Shown here piece by piece: positions 53,501 to 64,000 of a stretch of 64,000 bases of DNA. Every line of letters begins with the position of its first letter. The first letter of the stretch is position 1. The DNA comes from Daucus carota subsp. sativus (lineage: Eukaryota > Streptophyta > Magnoliopsida > Apiales > Apiaceae). The notes under the pieces were generated by a model that had not been told where the DNA came from, made no database searches, and was given only the letters and a program-made list of their open reading frames with translations. A program made the translations under genes and the position numbers. The stretch covers positions 35,591,296-35,655,295 of the forward strand of contig NC_030386.2 in assembly GCF_001625215.2 (NCBI RefSeq). The letters run 5' to 3'.

Positions 53501-55280
53501 AGATAATCGTCCGGAGAACATCCCATGGCATGGAGTAGACGAGTGGGCACTGAAGGTAAAAAAATCACGCCATGATCATGTAATATTATTATACATGATA
53601 AATAAAGGAATTCATGTAGTTTGGCATTTTCAGATATTAAACTAATTTGCAAATATCTTCATTCGTTCAGGAAGGATATATATGTCTTCTAAAACATCAG
53701 ATGCACTTACATTTTGTAGGCTATATACAGATAATTAACATATTTAGACATTACAATATACTACTCTTAGCATGTTAAATGGAACTTATACATACATTGC
53801 CCCTAAAGCAAGTTCCAAGTTATAAGAATATGTGTGGCACATAGCCATGAAACTCAATGTATTGTCTCCAAGCAGTGGGTAGGTGTAGGCCATATGCTTG
53901 GAAACATACAGTGCCAATGTAGTTTGGGGTTTTATTGCACACCGGAAGAGACATTTTTTTGAACATCTACATTCATTTATCATCTGAATAATATTATCAT
54001 GCGAAATAGAGTTAGTGATCTACTTAGCTATTGGGAAGAACTACAGGGTAAGATTCCTGTCCTAGAAGTAAAAGTGGTTTAGAAAGTTATACATAAATAA
54101 AGATATATATGCAATAGATCCCTTTGCGGAAAAAAATGAATGAAGTTTTGCCATAAACTCTTTAAGGATCAGACTTCTTTACAAAATCCTGACTTGTGCG
54201 CCTCATCTCTGAACACTCGCCATAACTGTTCTGTGTGTAATCTGTTTATCTTTCTTCTATCTTCTGTTAAACGCATAAGTTTAAAATAATGAACTGGCAT
54301 GGAAATTAAAGGATAATTTTTTTGTAAATAGGATACCCAAAACACGTCTCATTAAAGTTTGTTTCAATTGGATTTGTATAATGGTCTCATCTAATGGTTC
54401 TCTCTTGAACATGACCCTTGTATATAAAGCCATAATATTGAAACAAATATCCATTCGCTCAGTGGATTATTAGATATAGTCTTTAGAGGTTTGCCATTAT
54501 ATTCAATCGCTTTCTGTATTTATGTGCGTGCGTGTATTCAACACAGACGATCTCCTTGGCATGTTATTTCAGTATTATGGGTTAGATGTCATATACCTCA
54601 TAAAAGGCATGCATGCTCAAGCACTCACACACACATATATGATACACCAGATTCTATTGATTGGTAGTTTACTCTTCTGTTTTTCTATATATTTTGCCCG
54701 ATTTCTTTTATTATTAAATGCGATGATAAAAACATATTACAGGATGAAGTGAACAAGCTCATGAACACCACACTAAGGGAGAGGGAGAGAGATATTATCC
54801 GCCTTTATTATGGTTTGGACAATGAGACGCTTACTTGGGAGGATATAAGCAGAAGGTAAGAAAAACTAAACTTTTTGTCTCCAAAAGCTGTTAGTATTAA
54901 ATACTTGAATAATAGCCCCGTCAGGTAGTTCAATTATGGATTAATTAAACTGTTTATCAGTTCTTGGTTTTGGACACAAAGTGTAGATGTAAAACAATTA
55001 TTGTACCCCCTGATGCCTCATGTTAGATTAGGCAATTTAAATTTGCATTTTGACAGAAGTGTACAGGTGGAGGTTTTAAATATTGTGCAGCAGTTCTAGA
55101 TGCCTGTTAGTAATATGTTTATCAAGTGCATCCATATTCATCTCGTTGATGTATCTTCCCATGACCTTCAGGATTGGTCTGTCCAGAGAAAGGGTGAGAC
55201 AAGTTGGACTTGTTGCACTGGAGAAACTAAAGCATGCTGCGAGGAGGAAAAGACTAGAGGCCATGCTGGTAAAACAATGA
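50498..55280 (+). CDS. SIG1: Plastid RNA polymerase sigma factor SIG1 (SIGA)
   Basis: Nuclear-encoded sigma-70 factor that directs the plastid-encoded polymerase to promoters such as psaA and psbA. Nine coding exons: 50498-51180, 51903-52101, 52198-52290, 52716-52844, 53009-53062, 53148-53225, 53493-53555, 54743-54855, 55172-55280. They join in frame to 506 residues (Arabidopsis SIG1 about 502). The start [19 protein letters not shown] matches SIG1 rather than the other paralogues and serves as transit peptide. Residues ~1-190 are the plastid-specific N-terminal region. Sigma region 2 follows: [16 protein letters not shown], then [20 protein letters not shown] and YVYWWIRQ (to 325). Region 3 holds NSRTLRLP and [12 protein letters not shown]. 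Region 4 holds [15 protein letters not shown] and the helix-turn-helix [18 protein letters not shown] around residues 463-482. All introns are GT-AG. Intact. Two upstream ORFs precede it. Confidence 0.96.
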
Positions 55281-55772
55281 TTTGATATGCTTTTTGTAAC
55301 ACTAAACATACTTGTATATAAATAGAAGGTGAAGCTGAATGTTTAGTTTCTTCTGTGAAAGAACTAGTAGTACATAAACTCTATACAACAAGAAGCCCCA
55401 TCCCCAATCATTTGTGAGATGACCACACATGCTAAGAGCTTGTAACAAGCAGCCAAAGTTTTATGCATCGTTCAAACAGGTATATTGTGTAGTCACGTTA
55501 TTTTTGGAATGTATTCAACTACATACATTGAGATGAGCAAATAGAAGGAAGGAACTTAATGAATTTCTTACTTATATCATATGCATCTTATACTATTTCG
55601 TAAAAAGCCAGGTCATTAAATTCTATCTGGTAGCAGATCCATTTGATTTCACAATTTCATGTCGGGAGTTGTACACAAACTTCACATGTTTTTTTGCAGT
55701 TTTAACTGAATCAGACATACGTAGGCTAGACTCTAGAGTGGTATGTTCTTGTTCAGAATTACCTGGTAGATT
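55281..55772. other. SIG1 3'UTR and flank
   Basis: No ORF of note is seen. This separates SIG1 from the CYP89A remnant. Confidence 0.5.
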
Positions 55773-56104
55773 ACAGACTCATCATCCACAACCTCATGCT
55801 CAAGTATGGACTCATCATAGACAGCTTCATCTGGCTACGTAACTCATTCTTTCAACTTGAACCCATCATCCACCACCTCATGCTCAAGTATGGACCCATC
55901 ATCACCCGCAAAATCGGCTATTGAGTGACGAAGAGATGGTGAGTTTGTGTGGGGAGTTTGGTTTGGAATTTCCAGTGGAAGCCTGCTCATCACAACTGCG
56001 ATGTTGATCTTTCGGAAATGCAAGGAATTACTGTCGGCGTGAAGAATCCGTTGCTTGTTCGCGTTTCTCCCGGACCAAACCCTAGTTCATTCATAGAGCA
56101 TTAA
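55773..56104 (+). pseudogene. Collapsed CYP89A-type cytochrome P450 pseudogene
   Basis: Three CYP89A blocks are fused with everything between missing. Block 1 (about 55775-55920): WLRNSFFQLEPIIHHLMLKYGPIIT, the N-terminal region after the membrane anchor. Block 2 (about 55918-55960): LLSDEEMVSLCGEF, which lies before the oxygen-binding I-helix. Block 3 (55961-56104): VWNFQWKP, VDLSEMQGITVGVKNPLLV and the stop, the true C-terminus. The heme-Cys loop, ExxR and I-helix are gone. Block 2 is out of frame with the others, and the frame of block 1 meets TGA stops. An 84-bp in-frame tandem duplication, units starting near 55777 and 55861, lies in block 1. It cannot encode a working P450. An apparently intact relative lies at 63672-64000 on the other strand. 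Confidence 0.82.
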
Positions 56105-56470
56105 GAAAATTAAGATGCATGGCGAAATTTGTTAATGTGCTAAAAACGTGGAAAATATCGATATTTTTAACAATATATCGAACTTATGCATATTAAGAAA
56201 TTCTAACATTATTGTTTTCATGCTTATCTTCATTAAATATCTTGATTTGATGAATAAAATATAAGCCCCAATGTAAAATATCACTAATAAGCAATTGAAA
56301 GTCAATATTTGTTCTTGAAAATAAGCATAGTCTTCAAATTAATTATTAAAATATTGTATTGAAAGTAGAGATGTACAAGTATTGTGGTAAAAAAATCTTT
56401 ACTTGTATCAAGAGAGTAGTTAATTTGGAATGTTTTCACTATTGTAATTATTAAATATGCGGTGTCCATC

Positions 56471-57060
56471 AGAGCATCTCCAATGGTAATGCTAACTAAA
56501 ATTGTTTATAATGACAAATAATCAAATGTATTACTACCTCCATCCCAAATTAGATGATCTAGTTGATTTTGAGCACGTAACTTAAGGTGCATTGACCGTA
56601 TAGTTCCGAAATTTATTTTTCTAATTTTTTTTTTGTAAATAAAAATTTCATATTAAAATTTTTATTTGCAAAAATAAAATTTCAAAAATAAATGATGTAA
56701 CTATGCGGTCAATGGACTTTAAAGTGCGTGTCCAAAGTCAACGAGCTCATCTAATTTGGGATGGAGGGAGTACTATTTTATTTTCTCTCTCTTCATTGTT
56801 TTTGAAAACTTTTATATAAAAATTTGCTTTAATGATCAGCACCCAAAGTATAAGCATAAGTATAATAAGATATGAAACTATGTCCTTAAAGTGATATATT
56901 CACCTTTTTTCTTATTCTGGGAGGGCGCCAAAAGTTGACAATTTTGTTTGGCACTCCTTCCACTCTAATGAAGAGCTTACAAAGAGTGTCATGTCACACC
57001 ATGCCAGTGATGCCACATGGCACTTTAGCACGTTTTTTAACACCCCATTGAAGTTGCTCT
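56471..57060. mobile_element. PIF/Harbinger-like MITE (interrupted by a Stowaway)
   Basis: The left end is AGAGCATCTCCAATGG. The right end, reversed, is AGAGCAACTTCAATGGGG. These are the GAGCATCTCC-type ends of Tourist/Harbinger MITEs, like the element at 61191. The flanking triplets (TCA and TTA) are no longer identical. It contains a complete Stowaway MITE at 56534-56770. Confidence 0.6.
56534..56770. mobile_element. Stowaway MITE nested in the Harbinger-like element
   Basis: Well-preserved inverted ends: left CTACCTCCATCCCAAATTAG, right reversed CTCCCTCCATCCCAAATTAG. Near-matching continuation (ATGATCTAGTTGA / ATGAGCTCGTTGA). Exact TA target duplication at 56532-56533 and 56771-56772. 237 bp, non-coding. 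Confidence 0.85.
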
Positions 57061-57671
57061 TATTATGATAGCAATGTCCATGACAAATTATTTTGGATAT
57101 AAATTTGAGTCCTCTAGGATAGAATTTTATTCCCACCATTAAATCAAGTGTTTCGATCTTAATTTCACACACACAAACACATCATTTTTGTATTTTTTTG
57201 TGAATCACAAATTTTAATTATTCAAATTTCTGTCAAACATCATATTATTTGATGCATCATTTAATTAAACAAATGATTTAAATTTATATTTAATTTTAAA
57301 CTCTAAAATATTATATGTTGAAAATTTTAACCTTAATTACTGCATATTATTTTACTCAATATTAAATTAAAAATTTATCATTACAGAGTAAAACTTAAAC
57401 AAATAAGCTAAATCTCATTTTATTCATAATTTCTAGTTTCAAACTCAGGGAGCTGAAAATTAGGGGACAAAAACTAATTTAACATTTTAATGAGCAGGTT
57501 TATTTGTAAATATGTAAAGATCAGTATTCAAAACGATAATCAATATAGAAATTTAGAACAATATATCTTTAATAAATCATGTTTTTGATCGTGCACAATG
57601 ACAAAACTAGATGTAAAAACAAAACTGTTATAATAAGCATTCTGTGTCAACTTTATACATAATGTGAATTA

Positions 57672-57944
57672 CTCTCTCTGTTTTGTTTTATAAGTCATTT
57701 TAGAAAATGTTGTTTGTTTATAAATATAGGTCATTCTCTCTTTTCAAGAATAGTTGGGTTGTCTAATGAATTTTGTTACCCTTATTTAATATCATGAGTG
57801 AAGAGAAGAAACAGGGAGGAGAGACATTAAATGAGGGCAAAGATGGAAAAGAAAAGGCTAATAAATGCTTTTTTGATGTAATAATGACCTTTCTTAATCT
57901 GTGTGAAAAAAACTTAAACGACCTATAGAACAAAACAAAGGGAG
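57672..57944. mobile_element. Stowaway MITE
   Basis: The left end is CTCTCTCTGTTTTGTTTTAT. The right end, reversed, is CTCCCTTTGTTTTGTTCTAT, continuing AAGTCATTT / AGGTCGTTT. Exact TA duplication at 57670-57671 and 57945-57946. 273 bp. Confidence 0.82.
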
Positions 57945-58287
57945 TATATAACAAGTATCTGTCAACTTTCTTCTTTTTATCATTTTATATGTATTGTATT
58001 ATGGCATGTTGCGTGTAAATTTAGGTGTTCCTTTTGCATCCTACAACGCCTAAGCAGCGAGCAGGGTAACATCGTATCTTCAATGATGACATATAATATA
58101 ACCTGAGAAATCAACTTTCTTCCGCTTATCGGTGCACTTCTCAGTAATCATTAGTCTTTTAAATATATCTTTCACTAAAATCATGCAAGTCCAGCTATCA
58201 ACTTTAATTTTAAGCTAGTTCTCACTTCAATTCAGAATAACTATTAAAACACAACTCTCACTATATATAACACAACTCTTAAAAAGC
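57945..58287. other. Intergenic, nothing recognised
   Basis: AT-rich sequence with no gene or clear repeat seen. Confidence 0.5.
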
Positions 58288-59360
58288 ATTCTCATGTGTA
58301 AATCACTCTCACTTGTGTAACAGAAGATTATTCATTATGCCAAACACCAAAGCCGCGTTGCAAGCATTTTATGTAAAATTTTGCATGTACTTCACAGTTG
58401 TATACTTGTTTCTAAATTTTAGTTCCTAATTAACACATTTAGTTTTATCTTGTTTTTTTAGCGGAAGTTAGTAGAGCTCTCTGCCTTTTTTTTGTTCGAG
58501 TGGGGATGATGGCATTGGATGTTCAATACCAAAATATAACACATAAAACAAAACATCAACATGCGCCCGCCAGCTTTCACACTTGATTACTTCATATATT
58601 CCTTTAACTTAATCCTTTTCACTTTGATACTAACTAATATTAAACTAACAAACAAAAAACAAACATCTGAAATTTTCTTTGATTATTAAAGGATAAGGAA
58701 TAACAATTTAACAAACAACAGCTTAAAATCATAATTATACCTAATCAAAAAAACAACATTTAAAGCTTCAATATTATCTGACAAAATGTCACAAATCTGA
58801 TAATATGACACAAGTGCAATTTAAGGATCTTGGCAACATTAGTTAATATGCGCAAGTCAATATAACATTAAGTACATAATGGACTCGTTCAACCGCTAAT
58901 CTTGACATAATTTAGCACATAAATATAAAATCTCAACATTCTTAATTTGAACTCATAACTACCACCATCTCGCAGCCTTCGCCCTAGCTTCCTCAGCTGC
59001 CTTTCATTTTGATCTAGCCTCCGCCGCAACTTTCCTTTCTGTTGCAGCCTTACTCTCGTCCTCCACTGCCTTCCTCTCCTTCTCCGCCGCCCTCCTCTCT
59101 CTCCCACTTTCCATCATTAAAGCCTCTTCGATGGTCGTCTCAAATCTCTCCCTTTGACCCAATCTGGCGGCTACAATCTTTACCCATATTTCCGCTAAAA
59201 AAACAAGACAAATCTGTGTTAATTAGGAACTGTAAAACAAGTAAACAATTGTGAAAATGCATGTAAAATCTTACGTAAAAAGCTTGCAACGCAGATTTGG
59301 TGCTTGACATAATGAATAATCTTCTTGGTAGACAAGTAAGATTAATTTACAAATAAGAAT
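58288..59360. mobile_element. Long-inverted-repeat structure, possible Mutator-like element
   Basis: Inverted arms of about 170-178 bp (58288-58465 and 59191-59360) share TGTAAAT, CTTGTGTAAC/CTTGTCTACC, AAGATTATTCATTATG, CGTTGCAAGC, CAGTTGTATACTTG-like, AGTTCCTAATTAACACA and TTTTTTTAGCGGAA in the same order. The interior of about 725 bp holds a broken Ala/Lys/Glu-rich coiled-coil ORF. Long arms around gene-like sequence resemble Mutator-like (Pack-MULE) elements, but the outer ends and a target duplication could not be fixed. Confidence 0.5.
58959..59194 (-). pseudogene. Broken Ala/Lys/Glu-rich coiled-coil ORF
   Basis: Starting directly after an acceptor-like TTTTTTTAG in the right inverted arm, one frame reads KIVAARLGQRERFETTIEEA, then a charged stretch of ERRAAEKERKAVEDESKAA type. 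It continues through an in-frame TGA to KAAEEARAKAARWW and a TAG at 58959-58961. The composition predicts a long helix or coiled coil. I do not recognise the parent gene. The in-frame stop suggests a decayed or captured fragment. Confidence 0.35.
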
Positions 59361-59429
59361 GTTGTTTTACAAAATTTGAACAACAGAAGTCACATGCTGA
59401 CGCTAATTCAGCACAGAGAATATGTCAAC

Positions 59430-59530
59430 ATCATTCTCATTTTTAAATCACTTTTACTTGTGTAACAAAAGATTATCCATTATATCAAGCACTAAAGCCG
59501 TGTTGCAAGCGTTTTATGTAAGATTTGGCA
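59430..59530 (+). repeat. Third, direct copy of the inverted-arm sequence
   Basis: It matches 58288-58385 in the same orientation (CTTGTGTAAC, AAGATTAT-CATTAT, CAAGC-TTTTATGTAA). Further right, TCAATACCAAAATATAACACA-type words recur at about 58521, 59550 and 59643, so the whole 58.3-59.7 kb block is built from one repeat family. Confidence 0.65.
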
Positions 59531-60091
59531 CTGAATGTTTATCTTGATTAGAAATGTTCAATACCAAAATATAACACAGTGAACAAAAATTTAATAATCA
59601 TATAATGTGATTTTTACCGTTTCACAACATAAACAAGTCATGGTCAATACCAAAATGATAACACAAAAAACAAAATTTTAATATTCAGATTATGTAATTT
59701 TCTACCATTGCATAATGTTATCTGCAATACCAGTAGTTTGATGTTTTTCATCATAAACATGGATGGCCTGAAGGTTGAAGATTGATCAGAACCTATATTT
59801 AACGACTTTCCTAAACTTTGTTTTATTCGAGAATAAACAAAGATAATTGCATGAAAAATAATCTAAACTTTTCTGACTTGTTACATTGTTGCTGGGGAAA
59901 TACAAGCAGAATCCTAACTAGTAGTATGTTTGTTTTCATGGTACCAAGACCCTTAAGCATTTTAGATAAAAATATTGATGATAAAGACTGATTTTTGAAG
60001 TGATTGTGTGTATCATCCGGAGCTTATGTCTTTGATGATGTTAATTGCAACTTCTGCTGAAATACTTTTTGCGAGTAGTTAGGCTAGTTGC

Positions 60092-60210
60092 TTAGTATCT
60101 AAACTGAGTTTGATCCTGTTTGATAACTTTAGATTAAATCTTAATGCATTAGTGTGCAGAGCTGTATAAAACTGCCAAATTTCCTAAATCTCAACCTTTA
60201 AAATTACTTT
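60092..60210 (+). repeat. Duplicated segment, copy 1
   Basis: Shares TTAGTATCTAAACTGAGTTT-type start, TTTGATCCTGTTTGATAAC, TGCATTAGT, AAAACTGCCAA and TTTCTAAATC-CAACCTTTA with 63131-63320 in the same order and strand. Non-coding. Confidence 0.7.
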
Positions 60211-60714
60211 TTTTCTTGGAGTTAGAAGATTCCTTTATAAATTTAGCCTAGAAGGTTGTTATAATGTTTGATTTACATTTTATTTGGCCAGCAACTTCTT
60301 AGCAGCTTTATCAAAGATCCATACTGTTATGCTAGAGTGTTATCTTCTTCAAATCGATGATGTTATGTCATAACCTTGACTTGGATTTAATATACTTGAG
60401 TATCTGATAGCGTATTTGCTGTTCCCACAAGGCCTTCTGTGTTTTCAGAGCATTTTCGGTCTAGTTGTTTTCGGTTGCTAAAGAGGATGAACAGAGTTTG
60501 TTGGACATGCTCTTAGGCTAGAACCATCTCAGAGTAGAGATTGTCTATTTCTTGGGAGATTGAGTTACTGTCTTACAGTGCCAATGTCCAGACAGTGCTC
60601 GATGGAAAATATTGCAGTTCATAGCACATAGATCTATTATTTCGCCTTCTAATATGGTATCCTTTTAAGCAAAATTCTTAGTCTGTCTCCTGCAGTTTGT
60701 AGATACTAATCTGT

Positions 60715-60849
60715 TCACTACTCTCAGGGGATTTATAGTGGCAACTAGCAAGAAGCATTGATTTTTATATAAATTAATATTGTTCCTCCAAAATTTTTAT
60801 ATAAAGCATGACATAATTCTACTAATCAGTTCACTACTCTCAGGGGATA
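60715..60849. repeat. Two copies of a ~28-bp word, 115 bp apart
   Basis: CTAATCWGTTCACTACTCTC followed by AGGGGAT ends both at about 60734 and at about 60849, before the LRR pseudogene. Confidence 0.7.
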
Positions 60850-60966
60850 CAGTTCTACTAATTTACTACACGCGTGTGTCTTGTTTTCATTAGTTTTATA
60901 TTTGCAAACATCTTCTAGCACCACATTGCTGATAATTTCTGTTTGTATGAATTGTTGCCCTTCACA

Positions 60967-61663
60967 GAATCCTTTCTCAGAACAATCTTACCGGGCCTAT
61001 ACCAGTGGTAATCGCGAAACTCAATGAACTCCAGACGGCAGATTTTTCCTTTAACAAGCTGTCTAGAACCCAAGGAGCTAACAAACCTTTCTTATCTCCA
61101 TAGTTTTAACATTTCTCACAATAACCTACAAGGTGGATTGCCTGTTGGTGGCTTCTTTGACACCATACATCTTTCTTCACTAGCTGGTAAGAGCATCTCC
61201 AACCATACAAAGCCCTTGGCTAAAAAATGAGTTGGCATTCCAAAATTAAAAAATATAGCCAACGTCCTGAAAAAATAGCACTCCAACCACACTAATCTGT
61301 TGTCTATAATTTTAGCCAACCTCCTATGGATGGCTATATTTGTCGAACCTCTACAGGTCTGTAAGAAATCTGTAGGAAGATTACACATCATTTATTACTG
61401 TATTAAACTGATATATTCTATTTTAACAATCTAAAATATTAATAACATACTATTTTTAAATTATAGCCAATCAGTATAGCCAATGCCATTGAAGCAATAT
61501 GTGTTACAGGTTCAGCAAATTTTACATAATGTCTTACAGGTCCAATTTAGCCAACGATTATAGCCAACACCGTTGGAGATGCTCTAACCCAAGCCTATGC
61601 GGCTATGTTATGAATAATTCATCCAAAACCTATTGTCCTCAATCCAGATTCATCTTCTGGCTC
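60967..61663 (+). pseudogene. LRR receptor-like kinase fragment (IRK/PXC2 type), decayed and split by a MITE
   Basis: The remnant covers the last leucine-rich repeats and the cap before the transmembrane segment. Block 1 (about 60970-61075) reads QNNLTGPIPVVIAKLNELQT. A frame change near 61068 leads to block 2, PKELTNLSYLHSFNISHNNL then GGLPVGGFFDTIHLSSLAG, up to 61187. A 394-bp MITE interrupts there. Block 3 resumes at 61588 with NPSLCGY. After another frame change it reads PKPIVLNP, a juxtamembrane motif of IRK/PXC2-like receptors. No kinase domain or N-terminal repeats are seen nearby. It cannot be functional. Confidence 0.8.
61191..61584. mobile_element. PIF/Harbinger (Tourist-like) MITE inside the LRR pseudogene
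   Basis: Perfect terminal inverted repeat GAGCATCTCCAAC, with an exact TAA target duplication at 61188-61190 and 61585-61587. Removing the element and one TAA restores the reading GGT-AAC-CCA (Gly-Asn-Pro) of the LRR cap, which proves both the ends and the insertion. Interior is AT-rich with repeated TATAGCCAA words and no ORF. Confidence 0.92.
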
Positions 61664-61968
61664 AAAAATATAGATTTTACAATTTAAAACTGTCTTTCAA
61701 TAATTTCGAAATCGGAAAAAGTAAATTTGAAACTTTCCAATATATCTCAAACTAAAAAAGGTAATTTTAACAACAAATAATTTTGATTAATAAACAACTT
61801 GTTTTTATGCTAAATTATAATCAGAATTTGATTAACGAAAAAATCTAATCAAATTATTATTTTGAGATCGTAAAACTATATTTAAAGAGGGGATCGTAAC
61901 AGGCAGCTATCAGCGACAGGGAGGGGGAGAGACCAGAGAGAGAGACAGCGAGAGAGAAGCAAAGCAAG

Positions 61969-62415
<447 letters not shown>

Positions 62416-63130
62416 TAATTAATCCTCAGTTAGGTTATGTTCCAGCTTGTCGTTTTAATTATTTTCGTAATTCAAACAGATACATGCCAGCATCAACCTA
62501 TTCCCTTATGAATTTTCTAATTTATATATGATCATCTTGATTTTCGTAGTTATAATTACACTACTGGGTTAATATTTTGGATCTCTATTTTTTATATTTT
62601 GAGTACATGGTTAGTTGCATATCTTCTATAGCTATTATTTCAATGGTGAGTTTCGTGTGCTTTTGCTCTCCAGTTATTTTTACCTAATGTATGATCTTGT
62701 GTTTAGCTTGTATTATGTCATCCAGAGTTCCTTCTGTAAACAAATAATACAAGCCCAAACTTGAGCCTATAAATCCGCGACAAAGCTTACTATTGATCAC
62801 TTGATGAATATGTGCCAGTTGAAATAGTCCTACTTAAAACTTCTTTTTTTGGTCTCTCAAACATGCCAATGTAATAATACGCGTAAGAGCCAGACTAGTA
62901 ACGAGTTTAAAATACTCTTCTTCATCGCGAGCTTTTCACGTAAGCCTCTCATTTACTGAATACTATGTGCTCCCTGCTCAATTCACAGCATGCCTTTTCA
63001 ATTTTAGCTCTCTCTACTCCAGAATCTTGAGATTACGAATAAGGTGCATAATTTTGTTTGACGTTTGTGTGGTAATCTACTGTCTGCAGCTTCATCTTTG
63101 TTAAATGTCTATGTTAGACTTTACTGTTTT
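62416..63130. other. Intergenic, no gene seen
   Basis: AT-rich. Probably the 3' flank of the small gene; nothing else recognised. Confidence 0.5.
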
Positions 63131-63320
63131 CTAGTATCTAAATTGAGTTTGATCCTATTTGATAACAACTTTGGTTCTGCTTCTGCATTAAATCATAGTG
63201 CATTAGTTGGTAACTTAGCTTATCTTCAGTATCAAGTGATTTGAGTTTATAATGAAGAGCTGTCAAATTAGGGGTGATAAAACTGCCAAGTTTTCTAAAT
63301 CACAACCTTTAGTATTACTA
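63131..63320 (+). repeat. Duplicated segment, copy 2
   Basis: Direct copy of 60092-60210 with about 65 extra bases in the middle. The two copies flank the LRR pseudogene and the small gene. Confidence 0.7.
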
Positions 63321-63671
63321 TTTTGCTTGTTGGGATGAACTGATGTTTTATCTGTCTGTTTGGATGGATATTTGATTCTGAAGAATGTTGGGGTAAATTG
63401 ATGGTGGGTCAGATGGGAAGGAATGGTGAGGTGTGGGAGCACCTAACGGAGTTGAGAGCATCAAGGTTCTTGCGTACTATAGACAAGAGTCAAAAATTTA
63501 TACACTGTTTGTTCTTTCAGTTACAGTGTAATAGTAATTACATCATTGGATTGATTCATCTCAATTCAACACTAAATTTATTTGATCCATATCCTTTATT
63601 TGATCATTGTTACTAGCAGCATGATACTAGAGCAATTTACACTGGATTTCTTATTTAACAATCTTGATTCC
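63321..63671. other. Intergenic / CYP89A 3' flank
   Basis: No feature is recognised. Includes the probable 3'UTR of the CYP89A gene. Confidence 0.5.
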
Positions 63672-64000
63672 CTATGGGCGGCTATGATTCACACTCACTC
63701 TAGGAGAAAGGCTAACAACCAAAGGATATTTCATGCCAATGGTAAATTCTTGCTTTTCCGAAAGATCAACATCATGATTCCCAGCAGCAGGCTTCCACTC
63801 AAATTTCCATATCAAATTAGCCACAAAATACTCCAAGTGAAGCAATGCCAATGTGTTGGCAGGGCAAATCCTCCTCCCTGCCCCAAAAGGCATCATCTTT
63901 ATCTCCTTCCTACATGTTACATCAAACCCCTCTTCTCCTCCATTCCCACTCAAGAATCTCTCCGGCCTAAACTCCATCGGATCTTTCCACACCTCACCAT
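63672..64000 (-). CDS. Cytochrome P450, CYP89A subfamily, C-terminal part (partial)
   Basis: Heme-thiolate monooxygenase, ER-anchored. CYP89A9 in Arabidopsis acts on chlorophyll catabolites during senescence, but the substrate here is unknown. The frame is open from the right edge to TAG at 63672-63674, giving 108 complete codons. Visible parts: [14 protein letters not shown] (the PERF region), [14 protein letters not shown] with the heme-binding Cys, [15 protein letters not shown] (L-helix), [17 protein letters not shown] (C-terminal CYP89 block). The heme loop reads Cys-Pro-Ala where most P450s have Cys-x-Gly. No stop or frameshift is seen. N-terminal three quarters are outside the window. 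Confidence 0.88.
   Translation of the reverse strand, partial: GEVWKDPMEFRPERFLSGNGGEEGFDVTCRKEIKMMPFGAGRRICPANTLALLHLEYFVANLIWKFEWKPAAGNHDVDLSEKQEFTIGMKYPLVVSLSPRVSVNHSRP

Noticed and set aside
6936..55280. A functional cluster of chloroplast-related genes (DET1, BOLA, SIG1)
   Set aside because: The genes have separate promoters and differing strands, and unrelated genes lie between them; shared theme is likely chance.

Overview
The window is nuclear DNA from a flowering plant, almost certainly a eudicot. Long AT-rich intergenic DNA, many-exon genes with GT-AG introns, plant-only proteins (DET1, a plastid sigma factor, CYP89A) and many small inverted-repeat transposons (MITEs) all point that way. 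The species cannot be fixed from the sequence; an asterid such as an Apiaceae is a guess. I rebuilt the gene models by hand by matching exons to known plant families. All junctions I report keep the reading frame.

Layout, left to right: (1) 738-2431 minus, N-terminal part of sphingoid long-chain base kinase LCBK1, running off the left edge. (2) 6936-13965 minus, a complete DET1 gene of 11 exons. (3) 17955-32246 plus, a complete P5A-type ATPase (MIA/PDR2 type) of 21 coding exons. (4) 33525-34953 minus, a small BolA protein with a plastid-type leader. (5) 37152-47023 plus, a YAK1/DYRK kinase of 18 coding exons with one U12-type intron. (6) 50498-55280 plus, plastid sigma factor SIG1 of 9 coding exons. 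(7) 55.7-64 kb, a repeat-rich tail. It holds a collapsed CYP89A pseudogene, a decayed LRR receptor-kinase fragment split by a MITE, a small two-exon gene of unknown function with a long AAT microsatellite in its intron, a ~1.07 kb inverted-repeat structure, and the 3' end of an apparently intact CYP89A gene cut by the right edge.

Functionally the intact genes are housekeeping regulators. DET1 (light signalling), SIG1 (plastid transcription) and BOLA (plastid Fe-S/redox) all touch chloroplast biology. The P5A ATPase acts in the ER, YAK1 in growth and TOR-type signalling, and LCBK1 in sphingolipid signalling. They are separate transcription units; nothing indicates an operon or a biosynthetic cluster. 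LCBK1 and the P5A ATPase also lie near each other in Arabidopsis (At5g23450 and At5g23630, from memory), so part of the order may be ancestral.

I found no previously undescribed system. The most interesting items are the U12 intron in YAK1, two chained upstream ORFs before SIG1, several MITEs whose superfamily can be set by their target-site duplications (hAT 8 bp, Mutator-like 9 bp, PIF/Harbinger TAA, Stowaway TA), the two decaying gene copies near the right edge, and the inverted-repeat element carrying a broken coiled-coil ORF.
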